A stretch of DNA of 64,000 nt from UBA6522 sp965205045 (GTDB lineage Bacteria; Pseudomonadota; Gammaproteobacteria; Steroidobacterales; Rariloculaceae): positions 5,828,001 through 5,892,000 of the forward strand of contig OZ242031.1 of assembly GCA_965205045.1 (NCBI GenBank), given 5' to 3'. Below are positions 8,984 through 17,310 of this stretch, in pieces. The notes below the pieces were generated by a model. The model was given only the letters and a program-made list of their open reading frames with translations. It did not search any database and was not told the origin of the DNA. Position numbers and translations under genes: made by a program. How positions within the stretch are numbered: the stretch's first letter is position 1; every line of letters begins with the position of its first letter.

Positions 8984-9233
8984 TCGCTAGCAGCGCATCG
9001 AGCTTCGCGTCCGTCAGGTTGTTGGCGGAAGCTTCTTCGTCCATGCGGTCCATGGTCGCCGCGAGACGCTCCCAGGCCGCACCGCGCAGCCGTTCGTAGT
9101 GCTGCACCGAGAGCATTATCGTGACGGGCCGACCGTTCCTGGTCACGCGTACGGGAGTGCGCTGCGCGGTGTCGAGCAGTTGGCTGAAGCGATTCTTGGC
9201 GTCCTTGGCTGTCATCTCATTCATTCGAGGCAT
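8973..9233 (-). CDS. Phd/YefM-family antitoxin
   Basis: 86 aa from ATG at 9233 (an alternative ATG lies at 9224). The sequence NEMTAKDAKNRFSQLLD followed by PVRVTRNGRPVTIMLS is the standard Phd/YefM N-terminal DNA-binding fold. The acidic C-terminus (TMDRMDEEASANNLTDAKL) would normally wrap around the toxin. Phd proteins neutralise a toxin and repress their own operon. Its toxin gene is truncated immediately downstream, so this is an orphan antitoxin. A longer in-frame upstream extension is less likely because homology begins at MNEMTAK. Confidence 0.85.
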   Translation of the reverse strand: MPRMNEMTAKDAKNRFSQLLDTAQRTPVRVTRNGRPVTIMLSVQHYERLRGAAWERLAATMDRMDEEASANNLTDAKLDALLANES

Positions 9234-9319
9234 CGTAGTTATTGCGGACCGTTTCGACAACCATGGTGCTGACTCACCACCAAATACCGTCAATGTGAAT
9301 GGAATGCCAGCGACCGCCG

Positions 9320-10546
9320 TCACGACCACAACGCCGAAACGGGCATCGCAACCATGCGCTCTCCAAACGGCACCGGCCGCTCACCGTCGTGCAGCACCAG
9401 CCCCAGGACGAACCTCCCGCCGACCGCCCCCGCGAGACGCCGAAGGCCGGAAAAATCCCCAGACGCGACGGTAGCCGAGGCCTTCACCTCAACCCCGACG
9501 ATCCGCCCGGTCCCGTCTTCGATCACGATATCGACCTCGTTGCGCTCCTTGTCGCGGAAGTGCGAGAACGAGTACCGGTCGTCGGCCCAGCCAGCGAGCT
9601 TGAGAAGTTCACCGAGAACAAATGTTTCCAGCAATGGCCCGAGCGGCGTCCGGTCGCGGCGCAGCCGATCCGGCGTGATGCCCCTCAGCGCGGCCAGCAA
9701 TCCCGAGTCGAGAAAATGCAGTTTGGGAGATCGGGTCAGCCTCTTGAGCGTGTTGGTGTACCAGGGCGACAGCGTGCACACGAGAAACAGGTTCTCCAAA
9801 ATGCCCGCGTACTTTCGCGTGGTGACATGATTCATGCCGAGCGGCGCACCGAATCCGGAGTGGTTGACGAGTTGCCCGGAATATTCGGCAAGAACGCGCA
9901 GGAGCCTCGGCATCGCGGCGAGTTGCCCGATTCTGGCGATGTCGCGCACATCGCGTTGCATGATCGCCTCAATGTAATCGAGGTGCCAATCCCGGCGGCG
10001 ACGCCACCCGGAACGGGTCAGCGCCTCCGGGTAGCCGCCCGCCAGAACGGTCTCGACGAGTTCGTCGCCGACCATGGGAGCGGCGGGCGTGCGAAACTCG
10101 CCCTCGAACGCCATGTCGATAAAGGACGGCCGCGCGGTCCCGCCTCGCAATTCCGCCTGGGCCAAGGGCAGCAGGCGGACGATGCCCATGCGGCCCGCGA
10201 GCGAATCCGCTACGCGCGGGAGCGTCATCAAATCGGCGGAGCCGGTGAGCAGGAACCGACCGGGCCGCGGGTCGGCGTCCACGGTGTTCTTGATCGCCAG
10301 GATGAGGCCGGGCGCACGTTGAACCTCGTCGATGACCGCCCGGTCAAGGCCGCGAACGAAACCGACGGGGTCGGTCGATGCCGCATCCAGGGCGATGGCG
10401 TCGTCGAGCGTGATGAACGGGATGATGTCGTTCGCGATCCGCCGCGCCAGCGTGGTCTTTCCCGATTGCCGGGGACCGCATATCAGAACGACCCTGGTGT
10501 CGGCCAGGGCCTCCCGGATACGCCGTTCGACAAAGCGAGGATACAA
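9320..10546 (-). CDS. DUF4143 / AAA_14 ATPase
   Basis: 408 aa. Walker A is CGPRQSGKTTL (about residues 23-33); Walker B is AVIDEVQRAP (about 70-79). The first half is the AAA_14 domain. The second half is DUF4143, with HFLDSGLLAALRG and a nuclease-like tail EVDIVIED ... VGVEVKAS (D...E-x-K). These two-domain ATPases are common in accessory DNA and have no settled function. ATG at 10546 is preceded by four tandem 22-bp repeats (10564-10651) that are likely operators. A deleted second copy of its 3' end lies at 7331-7458. Confidence 0.88.
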   Translation of the reverse strand: MYPRFVERRIREALADTRVVLICGPRQSGKTTLARRIANDIIPFITLDDAIALDAASTDPVGFVRGLDRAVIDEVQRAPGLILAIKNTVDADPRPGRFLLTGSADLMTLPRVADSLAGRMGIVRLLPLAQAELRGGTARPSFIDMAFEGEFRTPAAPMVGDELVETVLAGGYPEALTRSGWRRRRDWHLDYIEAIMQRDVRDIARIGQLAAMPRLLRVLAEYSGQLVNHSGFGAPLGMNHVTTRKYAGILENLFLVCTLSPWYTNTLKRLTRSPKLHFLDSGLLAALRGITPDRLRRDRTPLGPLLETFVLGELLKLAGWADDRYSFSHFRDKERNEVDIVIEDGTGRIVGVEVKASATVASGDFSGLRRLAGAVGGRFVLGLVLHDGERPVPFGERMVAMPVSALWS

Positions 10547-10563
10547 GTCATCGTCCCAGAGCG

Positions 10564-10651
10564 CTGACCGTTTGAAAGATAACCTCCGACCAATTGAAAA
10601 TCAATTACCGACTATTTGAAAGAATAAGCCCGACCAATTGAAAGACACCGG
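10564..10651. repeat. Four tandem 22-bp repeats upstream of the DUF4143 ATPase
   Basis: Units begin at 10564, 10586, 10608 and 10630, exactly 22 bp apart. The conserved core is CCGACCAATTGAAAGA with a few changes per unit (CTGACCGTTTGAAAGA, CCGACCAATTGAAAAT, CCGACTATTTGAAAGA, CCGACCAATTGAAAGA). The last unit ends about 20 bp before the ATPase start at 10546. A spacing of two helical turns places all copies on one DNA face, as expected for cooperative repressor binding or iteron-like sites. Confidence 0.8.
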
Positions 10652-10834
10652 CTGGATGCCGCATTGATCCATGCTTGGCGAGCAACAGCACCAAGACCTC
10701 CGCGAAATGACTGGAATAACTGATGGTGTAGATGGCGTTGGCGGTCATGTCGCACCAGCGGGCTTCATCGCCTCGCTCTCGATAATCGCAGCGACAAGCT
10801 TGAAACAAGCGCCCTGGTTGGGTTCCCCGAGCTG

Positions 10835-11236
10835 CTACGCCTTCGTCCCGCCCTTGAACGCTTCGGCAACGACAAACAGATCCGTCAGCAGCGCCCTCAG
10901 GTGAATGGACCCGTTGACGTTGTCGATGAGCATGGAACTGATGTCGGGCCGAGAGTTGACCAGCCGGACCAGGCTCAGGGACTTGCGGGCGTCCTCGGCC
11001 ACGGCGTCGAGGAAATCCTCAACGCCCCTGCCGGCAGTGCCGTGTTGGCGGGCGACCACGGCTACCTCGTCGCCCAGCCCGTCCAGGGCGGCCTCCATCT
11101 TGCCGAGGAATTCCCTGAGCTGAAAGCCCACGCCCGAACCGCCGGCGTCGCTGTCGGTGAGGCGGCCCTGGGCCGCATAGGCGAGCATGAACTCGTAGCC
11201 CGCCTCGATGGCGTCGATTCGTTCGTCCAGGTTCAA
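10835..11236 (-). CDS. Unknown protein at the end of the molybdenum hydroxylase operon
   Basis: 133 aa if translation starts at TTG 11236, which has GGAGG (11244-11248) seven bases upstream. In-frame upstream codons would overlap the cytochrome b gene more deeply. The mature sequence begins NLDERIDAIEAGYEFMLAYA and is predicted to be all-helical, soluble and acidic, without signal or cysteines. I do not recognise the family. Being last in a tight operon after a cytochrome b and a 52-aa membrane protein, it may be an assembly or accessory factor for the membrane part of the enzyme (inference). Confidence 0.7.
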   Translation of the reverse strand: MNLDERIDAIEAGYEFMLAYAAQGRLTDSDAGGSGVGFQLREFLGKMEAALDGLGDEVAVVARQHGTAGRGVEDFLDAVAEDARKSLSLVRLVNSRPDISSMLIDNVNGSIHLRALLTDLFVVAEAFKGGTKA

Positions 11237-11273
11237 GCTGCGCCCTCCGATGGCTGTTGGCGCCCGCTGCGCG

Positions 11274-11915
11274 TCAGTCCGCATCCACGGCCCAGCGAGC
11301 GCTGTCGTGATGCTCATTGTACTCCCGCCGGGTGATCCAGCCGAGAAACATGGAGCGGGTGAAGTGCAGTTTCTCGGGCCGCAATGCGAAGTAGATGTGG
11401 ACCATCACCAGCGTGATCAGCGCCAGCGCCGCGAGATCGTGGATCACGTAGATCATGCCGAAGACGTCTTCCCCGAGCCAGTAGGGATTGCGCTCCCACC
11501 AGGGGGTATCGATCTTCACCATCATCAGCCCGCCGGTCACGATGGCAGCCAATCCCACCACCGTGAAAACATGGTGGATCAGCTTCTGCGCGAGCGAGTA
11601 CTTGCCGGGCAGTCCGGGCGGCCGGGCGCTCATGCGGAGGTTCCAGCGAGCCAGTTGCATGGTGTCGCGCAAGTCCGCCCTGTCGACCCACATGGAGCCG
11701 AGATCCTGCCAGAACGATGCGCGTACCGTGTGCGCGATCACGAACACCGTGAGCACGATGCCGCTGACCCAGTGAATGGTGACCCACGCGAACTCGATGC
11801 CCAGGATGGGCAGGAACGCGGTTCCCAGGAGGATAAGCGTAGAAATCGCCATCCCCCAATGAAGCAGGCGATCGATCAACGCGTGACGCGTCAGCCTCCG
11901 GGCGTCTTCCGGCAT
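11274..11915 (-). CDS. Membrane cytochrome b, formate dehydrogenase gamma / b561-like
   Basis: 213 aa with four hydrophobic segments. Histidines suited to b-heme ligation sit in HALIDRLLHWGM, TIHWVSG, VFVIAHTV, LIHHVFTVVG and VIHDLAALALITLVMVHIY. This matches the di-heme gamma subunits that take electrons from periplasmic oxidoreductases into the quinone pool. It starts three bases after the stop of the 52-aa protein. The position behind a Tat-exported PaoABC-like hydroxylase suggests that it is the membrane electron acceptor of that enzyme. This link is inference from gene order. Confidence 0.85.
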   Translation of the reverse strand: MPEDARRLTRHALIDRLLHWGMAISTLILLGTAFLPILGIEFAWVTIHWVSGIVLTVFVIAHTVRASFWQDLGSMWVDRADLRDTMQLARWNLRMSARPPGLPGKYSLAQKLIHHVFTVVGLAAIVTGGLMMVKIDTPWWERNPYWLGEDVFGMIYVIHDLAALALITLVMVHIYFALRPEKLHFTRSMFLGWITRREYNEHHDSARWAVDAD

Positions 11916-11918
11916 GCC

Positions 11919-12077
11919 CTACTTGCGTTGGCCCTTCGGAGCCAGCAACCAGCGATACAACAGGTGGCAGAGAATGATGGCGGCGCCGGCGCCGAAGAAG
12001 AACGGAATCAGGTCCCAGGACATGCCCTGCAGGACCTCCTGGCCCCAGACGTCACGGCTGGTTCGGAACAACTCCAT
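11919..12077 (-). CDS. Small single-pass membrane protein, 52 aa
   Basis: ATG at 12077 gives 52 residues: a soluble N-terminus (MELFRTSRDVWGQEVLQGM), one transmembrane helix rich in Phe, Gly and Ala (IPFFFGAGAAIILCHLLY), and a basic tail ending PKGQRK. Its stop is three bases before the cytochrome b start and it follows the FAD subunit gene by about 56 bp. Too short for routine gene calling, but its spacing, codon use and transmembrane segment support it. Likely a small subunit or anchor that helps dock the hydroxylase to the cytochrome b (inference). Confidence 0.7.
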   Translation of the reverse strand: MELFRTSRDVWGQEVLQGMSWDLIPFFFGAGAAIILCHLLYRWLLAPKGQRK

Positions 12078-12133
12078 CGGGTCGCGCGCTCAGGAGAGAG
12101 CGTCCGTATTTCCGTGAAGGCCGTTGCAGGCCG

Positions 12134-13123
12134 TCACGAATCGCGAATGGCGCGCTTGACAAGGTTTTCCAGCAGCGGGATCTTGAAGTGGTTGTAGTTG
12201 AAGGGCGTCGCGCCGCGCACGGCCGCCTGACCCGCCAGGGCCGCGGTCTCCTCGTCCGGTGCACTGCCGGTCACGATTTCCTCAACAACGGAGAGCCGCC
12301 GCGGCACGCACTCCACCGCGCCGGCCGCCATGCGAATGCGTGAAACCGCTCCGCCCTCCACGAACATGGCCGAGGCGATGTTCACCAGCGGAAAGTCCCA
12401 GGTGTTGCGGTCGGCGACTTTCTCGAAGTAGAACTGCGCGCCGGCCCAGTCGTTGGGAATGCGGATCGCCGTCAACAGGTCTCCCGGCTCGAGCACCGTC
12501 ATCCGTTCGATATCGATATCCGGGCCGATGAAGAATTCCTCCGCCGGCACTTCACGTTCGCCATCGCCGTTCACTATCACCATCCGCGCGTCCAGCACAA
12601 CCAGCGCGGGCGCCGTATCCGATGGCGTGACCGCGATGCAGCGGTCGGCCCCCCACAGGCAGTGCTCGCGGTTCTGGCCCTGCGGCGTATCCGCGTAACA
12701 GCTGTTGCCGCCGGCGCGGTAGCAGTCCACGCCGTAGCGGTAGTACCAGCAGCGCGTGTCCTGGGCGACGTTGCCGCCGATGGTGCCGGTGTTGCGGATC
12801 TGCGGACTCGCGACCCGGCGCGCCGAATCGGCCAGTACGCTGTAACGCTCCTGGATCAGCGGGCTGGTCTCAATCTCGGTGAGCGTCGTCATGGCGCCGA
12901 TTTCCACGCCGTCGGCCGTCTCGCGGATCCCGCTGAGGGCTTCCACCCCCGACAGATCGACCACGGAGCCGGCGTACTTCACCCGATCCTTGAACCAGTC
13001 GAGGGTATCGTTGCCCCCGGCCATCGCCCATCCATCGGCGCCGAAACGGCCCAGTAGCTCAACGGCGTTTTCCACGCTGTCGGGTTGATAGAGTTCAAAT
13101 GCGCGCATCATGTCTTTGGACAT
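12134..13123 (-). CDS. FAD-binding subunit of molybdenum hydroxylase, PaoB-like
   Basis: 329 aa of the CoxM/PCMH-type FAD family. FAD contacts are AGGNDTL (about residues 35-41) and TIGGNVAQDTR (about 112-122). Right after it come cysteines in RCWYYRYGVDCYRAGGNSCY and EHC, the place where PaoB and 4-hydroxybenzoyl-CoA reductase beta subunits carry an extra 4Fe-4S cluster. No signal peptide, so it would travel as a complex with the Tat-bearing small subunit. It passes electrons from the 2Fe-2S subunit onward. Its gene follows the large subunit by 12 bp. Confidence 0.9.
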   Translation of the reverse strand: MSKDMMRAFELYQPDSVENAVELLGRFGADGWAMAGGNDTLDWFKDRVKYAGSVVDLSGVEALSGIRETADGVEIGAMTTLTEIETSPLIQERYSVLADSARRVASPQIRNTGTIGGNVAQDTRCWYYRYGVDCYRAGGNSCYADTPQGQNREHCLWGADRCIAVTPSDTAPALVVLDARMVIVNGDGEREVPAEEFFIGPDIDIERMTVLEPGDLLTAIRIPNDWAGAQFYFEKVADRNTWDFPLVNIASAMFVEGGAVSRIRMAAGAVECVPRRLSVVEEIVTGSAPDEETAALAGQAAVRGATPFNYNHFKIPLLENLVKRAIRDS

Positions 13124-13135
13124 GGCTAAGCTCCT

Positions 13136-15547
13136 TCAGGCTGTATTGACATCCAGCGGGCCGTGGGATTGTTCCTGGCCGGCCAGCGCGTTGACGATCA
13201 TGTCGGTGGTCACCGGGGTACGATTGAAGACGTGTCCGCCCATGGCATCGGCGATGGCGTTCAGCACCGCTGCCAGCCCGGCGCCCATGACCGGTTCCCC
13301 CATACCCTTGATGCCCACCGGATTTTCCGGATCGGGCATGTCCACCGCACCGGTCTGCATCTCCGCGGGCACGTCCAGGTAGGAAGGCGGCTTCGCCTGG
13401 TGAAACCCGATATTGCCCGGCAGGCCGTTCTGCCGATCGTATATGTGGCGCTCGTAGCGGGCCATGCCGATTCCCATCACCGCGCCGCCCTTGGTCTGGG
13501 TCGCGAGGCTCATGGGATGCACGACCGTGCCGCAATCAACCGCCGCAGCGTAATCGACGACCTCCACCAGCCCCGTCTCCACGTCCAGCTCCACCTGGGC
13601 GCAGCCGGCGACATGGGCCGCGGGCTGTCCGTTCAGTTCGATGTTGTCCCTGGCGACGCCGATCAGGCCGGTGCCGGCCAGACCCGCGACGGCCATCTGC
13701 GTGGTGGGGTTGATGTCCTCCGGCGCCTCTTCGCCGGAGAACTTGCCGCCCAGTTCGATGGCCCTCTGGGCCGCGTCCGGATAGGTCAGGAATTTCGACT
13801 CGTCGTCCCTGGCGAAGACGCGATGGCCGCCGATGTCGTAGTCCCCGGGCGACCCGCCGAGGTCCATGGCGGCGATCTCCTTCAGCTTGGCCACCGCGTC
13901 CATGGCCGCCACGTAGTTGGTGCGGCTCATGGTGAACGAGGTGTTGCTGCCGAACTGCCCCTGGTTGTGCGGCAGATGCCGGCGGCTGTCGCCGCGCTCG
14001 ATGATGCAGTCGGCCCAGTCGCACTTCAGGACTTCCGCGGCCACGCGGGACGTGGCGCTGTGGGAATAGGTGCCGAGGTTGCCCACACCGGTGTGGATGT
14101 GGAGCTTGCCTTCCGGCGTCAACCGCACCAGCCCGTCAAAGCCGTTGTTGCCGGCGGGATGGTATGCCAGGCCGACGCCCACGCCGGTCACCTTCGAGCC
14201 GTTCCGCTGACCGCTCAGCGCCCTGCGCTCCTCCCAGTTGAACTGCTCGGCGGCCATGGTCAGCGCTTCGGGCAGGAACGCGCTGGTCAGCGGAATCCGT
14301 TGCGGACCCACCGTGGCGCCCTCGCCCGGCGCATTGATCATGCGGATTGCAAGGCGATCGAGATCCAGTTCACGGGCCGCCTTGTCGATCAGCGGCTCGA
14401 TCGCAGCGGACATCTCGTTGTAGCCCGGTCCGCGCTGAGCCATGCGCGGCGGTGTATTGGTGAACACACCCACGCCGCGGAAGCGCATCGACTCCGGCTG
14501 GTACATCGCCGACACGCCCATGGCGGCGCCGGTCAGGTTGGGGAACCCGGCGTGAGGGCCGTTTTCCTGGATGAGGAACAGGTCGGCGGCCCTCACCCGG
14601 CCATCCGCGTTGAATCCGAGGCGAATCCGGCCCTGCATGCCCGTCCGGGCGAGTCCCAGGTAGTATTCCTCGTGGCGGGTCAGGCGCATCATGACCGGTC
14701 GACCGATCTTGAGGGAGAGATTGACCGGTATCGCCATGCTGGGGAACGGCACGGCCTTGGAACCGAATCCGCCGCCGCAATACTCCGACACGAAGACGAT
14801 GTCTTCCTGCGCCATGCCCAGCATGCCCGCCAGAATCGGCATGGACAGGCTCTGGCTCTGGCAGGAGCCGTGCAGATGGACCTTGCCGTTTTCCCAATAG
14901 GCCATGGTGGTGCGGGGTTCCATGCTGTGATGGGACAACCCGGCCGTGACGAAGCTCTCGTCCAGCACCAGCGCCGCATCGGCCAGCGCCTCCTCGACGT
15001 CTCCGTAGGACCACTCCAGGTTCGGTTCGCCGGTGGGAAGCTGCCCGTCGTCCGCGGCAGCGAAGTCCTGCGCCGTCCAGTGCCGCGTCTCGACGACGGT
15101 ATTGCCGTAGTTGACGACGGCGGCGTTGCCGTCCTGCCGTGCGCTGGGGCCGCCCGGATAGAGCGCCTCCAGCGGGTCGACGGTGAACGGCAACGGTTCG
15201 AGGTCGTAGGTAATGGCGTCCAGGGCGTCCGAGGCGAGGGTTTCGCTCTCGGCGGCCACCGCCAGGATCGGCTGCCCGACGAACAACGGCTCGTCGGTGA
15301 GCGCAGGTTCCACCGGCGGCGGCGGCGCCCGCAGCTCGGAGGCCTGGAGGACGCCCAGAACGCCTTCCATCTCCAGCGCCGCGGAGACGTCCACGTTGGT
15401 GACACGCGCATGGGGCGCCGGACTCAGCAGCAGCTTGCAGAATGCCATGCCCTCTGCGCGGAAGTCCTCGGTATATTTGGCGCTGCCCGTGACCTTCGCC
15501 CGCACGTCCGGCGGGGTGAAGTCCTTTCCAAGTAGTGTGTAAGCCAT
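13136..15547 (-). CDS. Molybdopterin-binding large subunit of xanthine dehydrogenase family
   Basis: 803 aa from ATG at 15547 (MAYTLLGKDF, the same start as its paralogue at 42031); a GTG nine bases earlier is the alternative. Conserved sites: QSQSL cofactor contact, EYCGGGFGSK loop, and the catalytic glutamate in GMGEPVMG near the C-terminus. These enzymes hydroxylate aldehydes or N-heterocycles at a Mo centre using water. One base separates it from the small-subunit stop. PaoC-like placement and the cluster-bearing FAD subunit favour an aldehyde or aromatic oxidoreductase; substrate is not deducible. Confidence 0.9.
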   Translation of the reverse strand: MAYTLLGKDFTPPDVRAKVTGSAKYTEDFRAEGMAFCKLLLSPAPHARVTNVDVSAALEMEGVLGVLQASELRAPPPPVEPALTDEPLFVGQPILAVAAESETLASDALDAITYDLEPLPFTVDPLEALYPGGPSARQDGNAAVVNYGNTVVETRHWTAQDFAAADDGQLPTGEPNLEWSYGDVEEALADAALVLDESFVTAGLSHHSMEPRTTMAYWENGKVHLHGSCQSQSLSMPILAGMLGMAQEDIVFVSEYCGGGFGSKAVPFPSMAIPVNLSLKIGRPVMMRLTRHEEYYLGLARTGMQGRIRLGFNADGRVRAADLFLIQENGPHAGFPNLTGAAMGVSAMYQPESMRFRGVGVFTNTPPRMAQRGPGYNEMSAAIEPLIDKAARELDLDRLAIRMINAPGEGATVGPQRIPLTSAFLPEALTMAAEQFNWEERRALSGQRNGSKVTGVGVGLAYHPAGNNGFDGLVRLTPEGKLHIHTGVGNLGTYSHSATSRVAAEVLKCDWADCIIERGDSRRHLPHNQGQFGSNTSFTMSRTNYVAAMDAVAKLKEIAAMDLGGSPGDYDIGGHRVFARDDESKFLTYPDAAQRAIELGGKFSGEEAPEDINPTTQMAVAGLAGTGLIGVARDNIELNGQPAAHVAGCAQVELDVETGLVEVVDYAAAVDCGTVVHPMSLATQTKGGAVMGIGMARYERHIYDRQNGLPGNIGFHQAKPPSYLDVPAEMQTGAVDMPDPENPVGIKGMGEPVMGAGLAAVLNAIADAMGGHVFNRTPVTTDMIVNALAGQEQSHGPLDVNTA

Positions 15548-15548
15548 G

Positions 15549-16235
15549 TCAAGCACTCTGCGCCGCGCGCATCACGGAATTCAGATAATGGTCGTAGGCC
15601 CCGCACCGGCAGAGGTTGCCCGACAGGGCAAACCTCGCCTCGTCCCGGGTGGGGCTGGGGTTCGCCTCAAGCAACGCCACCGCGGCCATCACCTGGCCCG
15701 GCGTGCAGAAGCCGCACTGCGGGCCCAACTCGTCGATCATCGCCTGCTGCACCGGGTGCAACTCGCCATTGGGCCCTTCCAGACCTTCGACGGTCCGGAT
15801 GGCGCGGCTTCGCACGGTGTGCGTCAGTGTCGAGCACGAGTACGTGGAGACGCCGTCCAGCAGCACCGTGCAGGCGCCGCATTCGGCACGGTCGCAACCC
15901 AGCTTGGTGCCGGTCAAGCCCAGCTTGTACCTCAGGGTCATGGCCAGCGTTTCGTAGGGCAGCACGTCCACGCGGCGGGTCTCGCCGTTGACGTTGAGGC
16001 TGATCAGCCGCTCGACGCCGCCGGCCATCGGCGCCTCTTCGGTCGCGCAGCCAGCCATGCCGCCGAAGACGTACCCGGCGGAACTCACGGCGGCTCCGGA
16101 GGAGATTACCCCCTTGATGAACTGACGCCTCGACGCACCGACCCTGCCGATCGTCCCGAGCACGCCACTACCGTCCGAGCCGGACGCTGGCGTGGGTACA
16201 TCAATTCCTGAAACAAGCGTTTTTTCGTCGGTCAT
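15549..16235 (-). CDS. Tat-exported 2Fe-2S subunit of molybdenum hydroxylase, PaoA-like
   Basis: 228 aa from ATG at 16235 with AGGTGG upstream. The N-terminus carries a twin-arginine signal, ASRRQFIKGVISSGAAV, so the folded complex should be exported. The plant-type cluster is GCDRAECGACTVLLDG plus C; the second cluster is CGFCTPGQ ... NLCRCG. Both 2Fe-2S sites are complete. It is the first gene of an operon continuing through the large subunit, FAD subunit, 52-aa protein, cytochrome b and the 133-aa protein. A candidate Fur-like palindrome lies about 160 bp upstream. Confidence 0.92.
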   Translation of the reverse strand: MTDEKTLVSGIDVPTPASGSDGSGVLGTIGRVGASRRQFIKGVISSGAAVSSAGYVFGGMAGCATEEAPMAGGVERLISLNVNGETRRVDVLPYETLAMTLRYKLGLTGTKLGCDRAECGACTVLLDGVSTYSCSTLTHTVRSRAIRTVEGLEGPNGELHPVQQAMIDELGPQCGFCTPGQVMAAVALLEANPSPTRDEARFALSGNLCRCGAYDHYLNSVMRAAQSA

Positions 16236-16392
16236 TGAAAGCCACCTGAAAATAGTGTTTGCAGCGTGTTGTTGTTTAGCGGCATCGTATGAAAATTCGC
16301 CCGAATAGACAACCATACGCGCGATGAATACACGATTTGATGCGATGTTCGGCGGCATCGACCGATCCCGGCCACATTGTTGCATTTGAACT

Positions 16393-16411
16393 GCAAATCA
16401 TTCTCATTTGC
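16393..16411. promoter_or_regulatory. Fur-like palindrome upstream of the molybdenum hydroxylase operon
   Basis: GCAAATCATTCTCATTTGC is a perfect 6-bp inverted repeat (GCAAAT/ATTTGC) around a 7-bp centre. On the minus strand it shares about 13 of 19 positions with the Fur box consensus. It lies between the DUF6152 gene end and the small-subunit start. A different palindrome-binding regulator is equally possible. Confidence 0.4.
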
Positions 16412-16491
16412 GCGTGCGCCGGAACCTTCGAGGCGGCCCTGTTTTTCCGGGCCGCCCTGGCGTCCACTTGACGGCATCGGCCGCCGGCCGG

Positions 16492-17070
16492 TCAGGGCGA
16501 ATGGTTCGGATACAGGATCTCGTCCGGCAGATTGACGTTGCCCTGCTCGTCCAGGTAGCCCATCTCGCCCAGTGCCTGGACCGTCTCGGCGCCGGCCCGG
16601 GCGGGACTCGTGCCGTTGATGTTCCTCGTCGGGATGATCTGCTGCTCCGCCAGCGTTCCCTTGACGATATCCCGCAGGTCGGAGAACCGCAGCGTCGACT
16701 GCATCGGGCCGCCGTTGACCGAGATCGCCCGGATCTGGAACAGGGGCTGGCCGCGCAGATGGAACCACCCATACACCCTGACCTCGTCCCCCTCGTTGAA
16801 TTCATCGCTGCGGAAGCCGTAAGTCCCTTCCATGATGTTGATGGGGTGCGTGGTGAGGCGCCAGTTCTCACCCGCCTCGACCTCTCCGCCGGAGGTCACG
16901 ATGTTGATGAAGATATGCGGATTGTTCCACAGGACCCGGCTGATGGTGCCCTCGATGTAGTGGGTCGGCGTACCCGAATCCCCGTACTCCGCCGGCACGC
17001 TGTGATGGGAACCGGCGAGCACCGGCACCAGGACGCCGAGACCGAATAGAACCACCCTGTAACACTTCAT
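16492..17070 (-). CDS. DUF6152 family secreted protein
   Basis: 192 aa. Signal peptide, then GSHHSVPAEYGDSG, so His-His falls at the likely mature N-terminus. The family core follows: YIEGTISRVLWNNPHIFINI, then DEVRVYGWFHLRG and a C-terminal strand ISVNGGPM. The last 60 residues are a unique extension. DUF6152 has no known function; the fold is small and beta-rich. It is transcribed toward the molybdenum hydroxylase operon and away from a second DUF6152 gene at 17311. Confidence 0.85.
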   Translation of the reverse strand: MKCYRVVLFGLGVLVPVLAGSHHSVPAEYGDSGTPTHYIEGTISRVLWNNPHIFINIVTSGGEVEAGENWRLTTHPINIMEGTYGFRSDEFNEGDEVRVYGWFHLRGQPLFQIRAISVNGGPMQSTLRFSDLRDIVKGTLAEQQIIPTRNINGTSPARAGAETVQALGEMGYLDEQGNVNLPDEILYPNHSP

Positions 17071-17310
17071 GACGCTTGACCCGCTGGTGAGCTGTCCGTA
17101 TCGATACTTCGCCCTGCGCCGGACACCCTGAGCTTGTGGCCAGTGTATCCGAGGCGCGAGCGCTTCTTCATCGCTACTAGTTTGCCTTTCCGAACCTCGA
17201 ATATCTGCTTAGAAATGTGAAGCCCTTAGGACTTTTGGGCCACACTGGGCGCGGAAAACGGCCAACCTGCCTTAGAATCCTGTGAAAAGATACAGCGAGA
17301 AGACGTACCG

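Noticed and set aside
10564..10651. CRISPR array
   Set aside because: Units are contiguous 22-mers without spacers of constant length and no cas gene is near.
13163..15535. Plus-strand 790-codon open frame
   Set aside because: Antisense to the molybdenum large subunit with clear motifs; its translation is rich in Arg, His and Gly without a fold.
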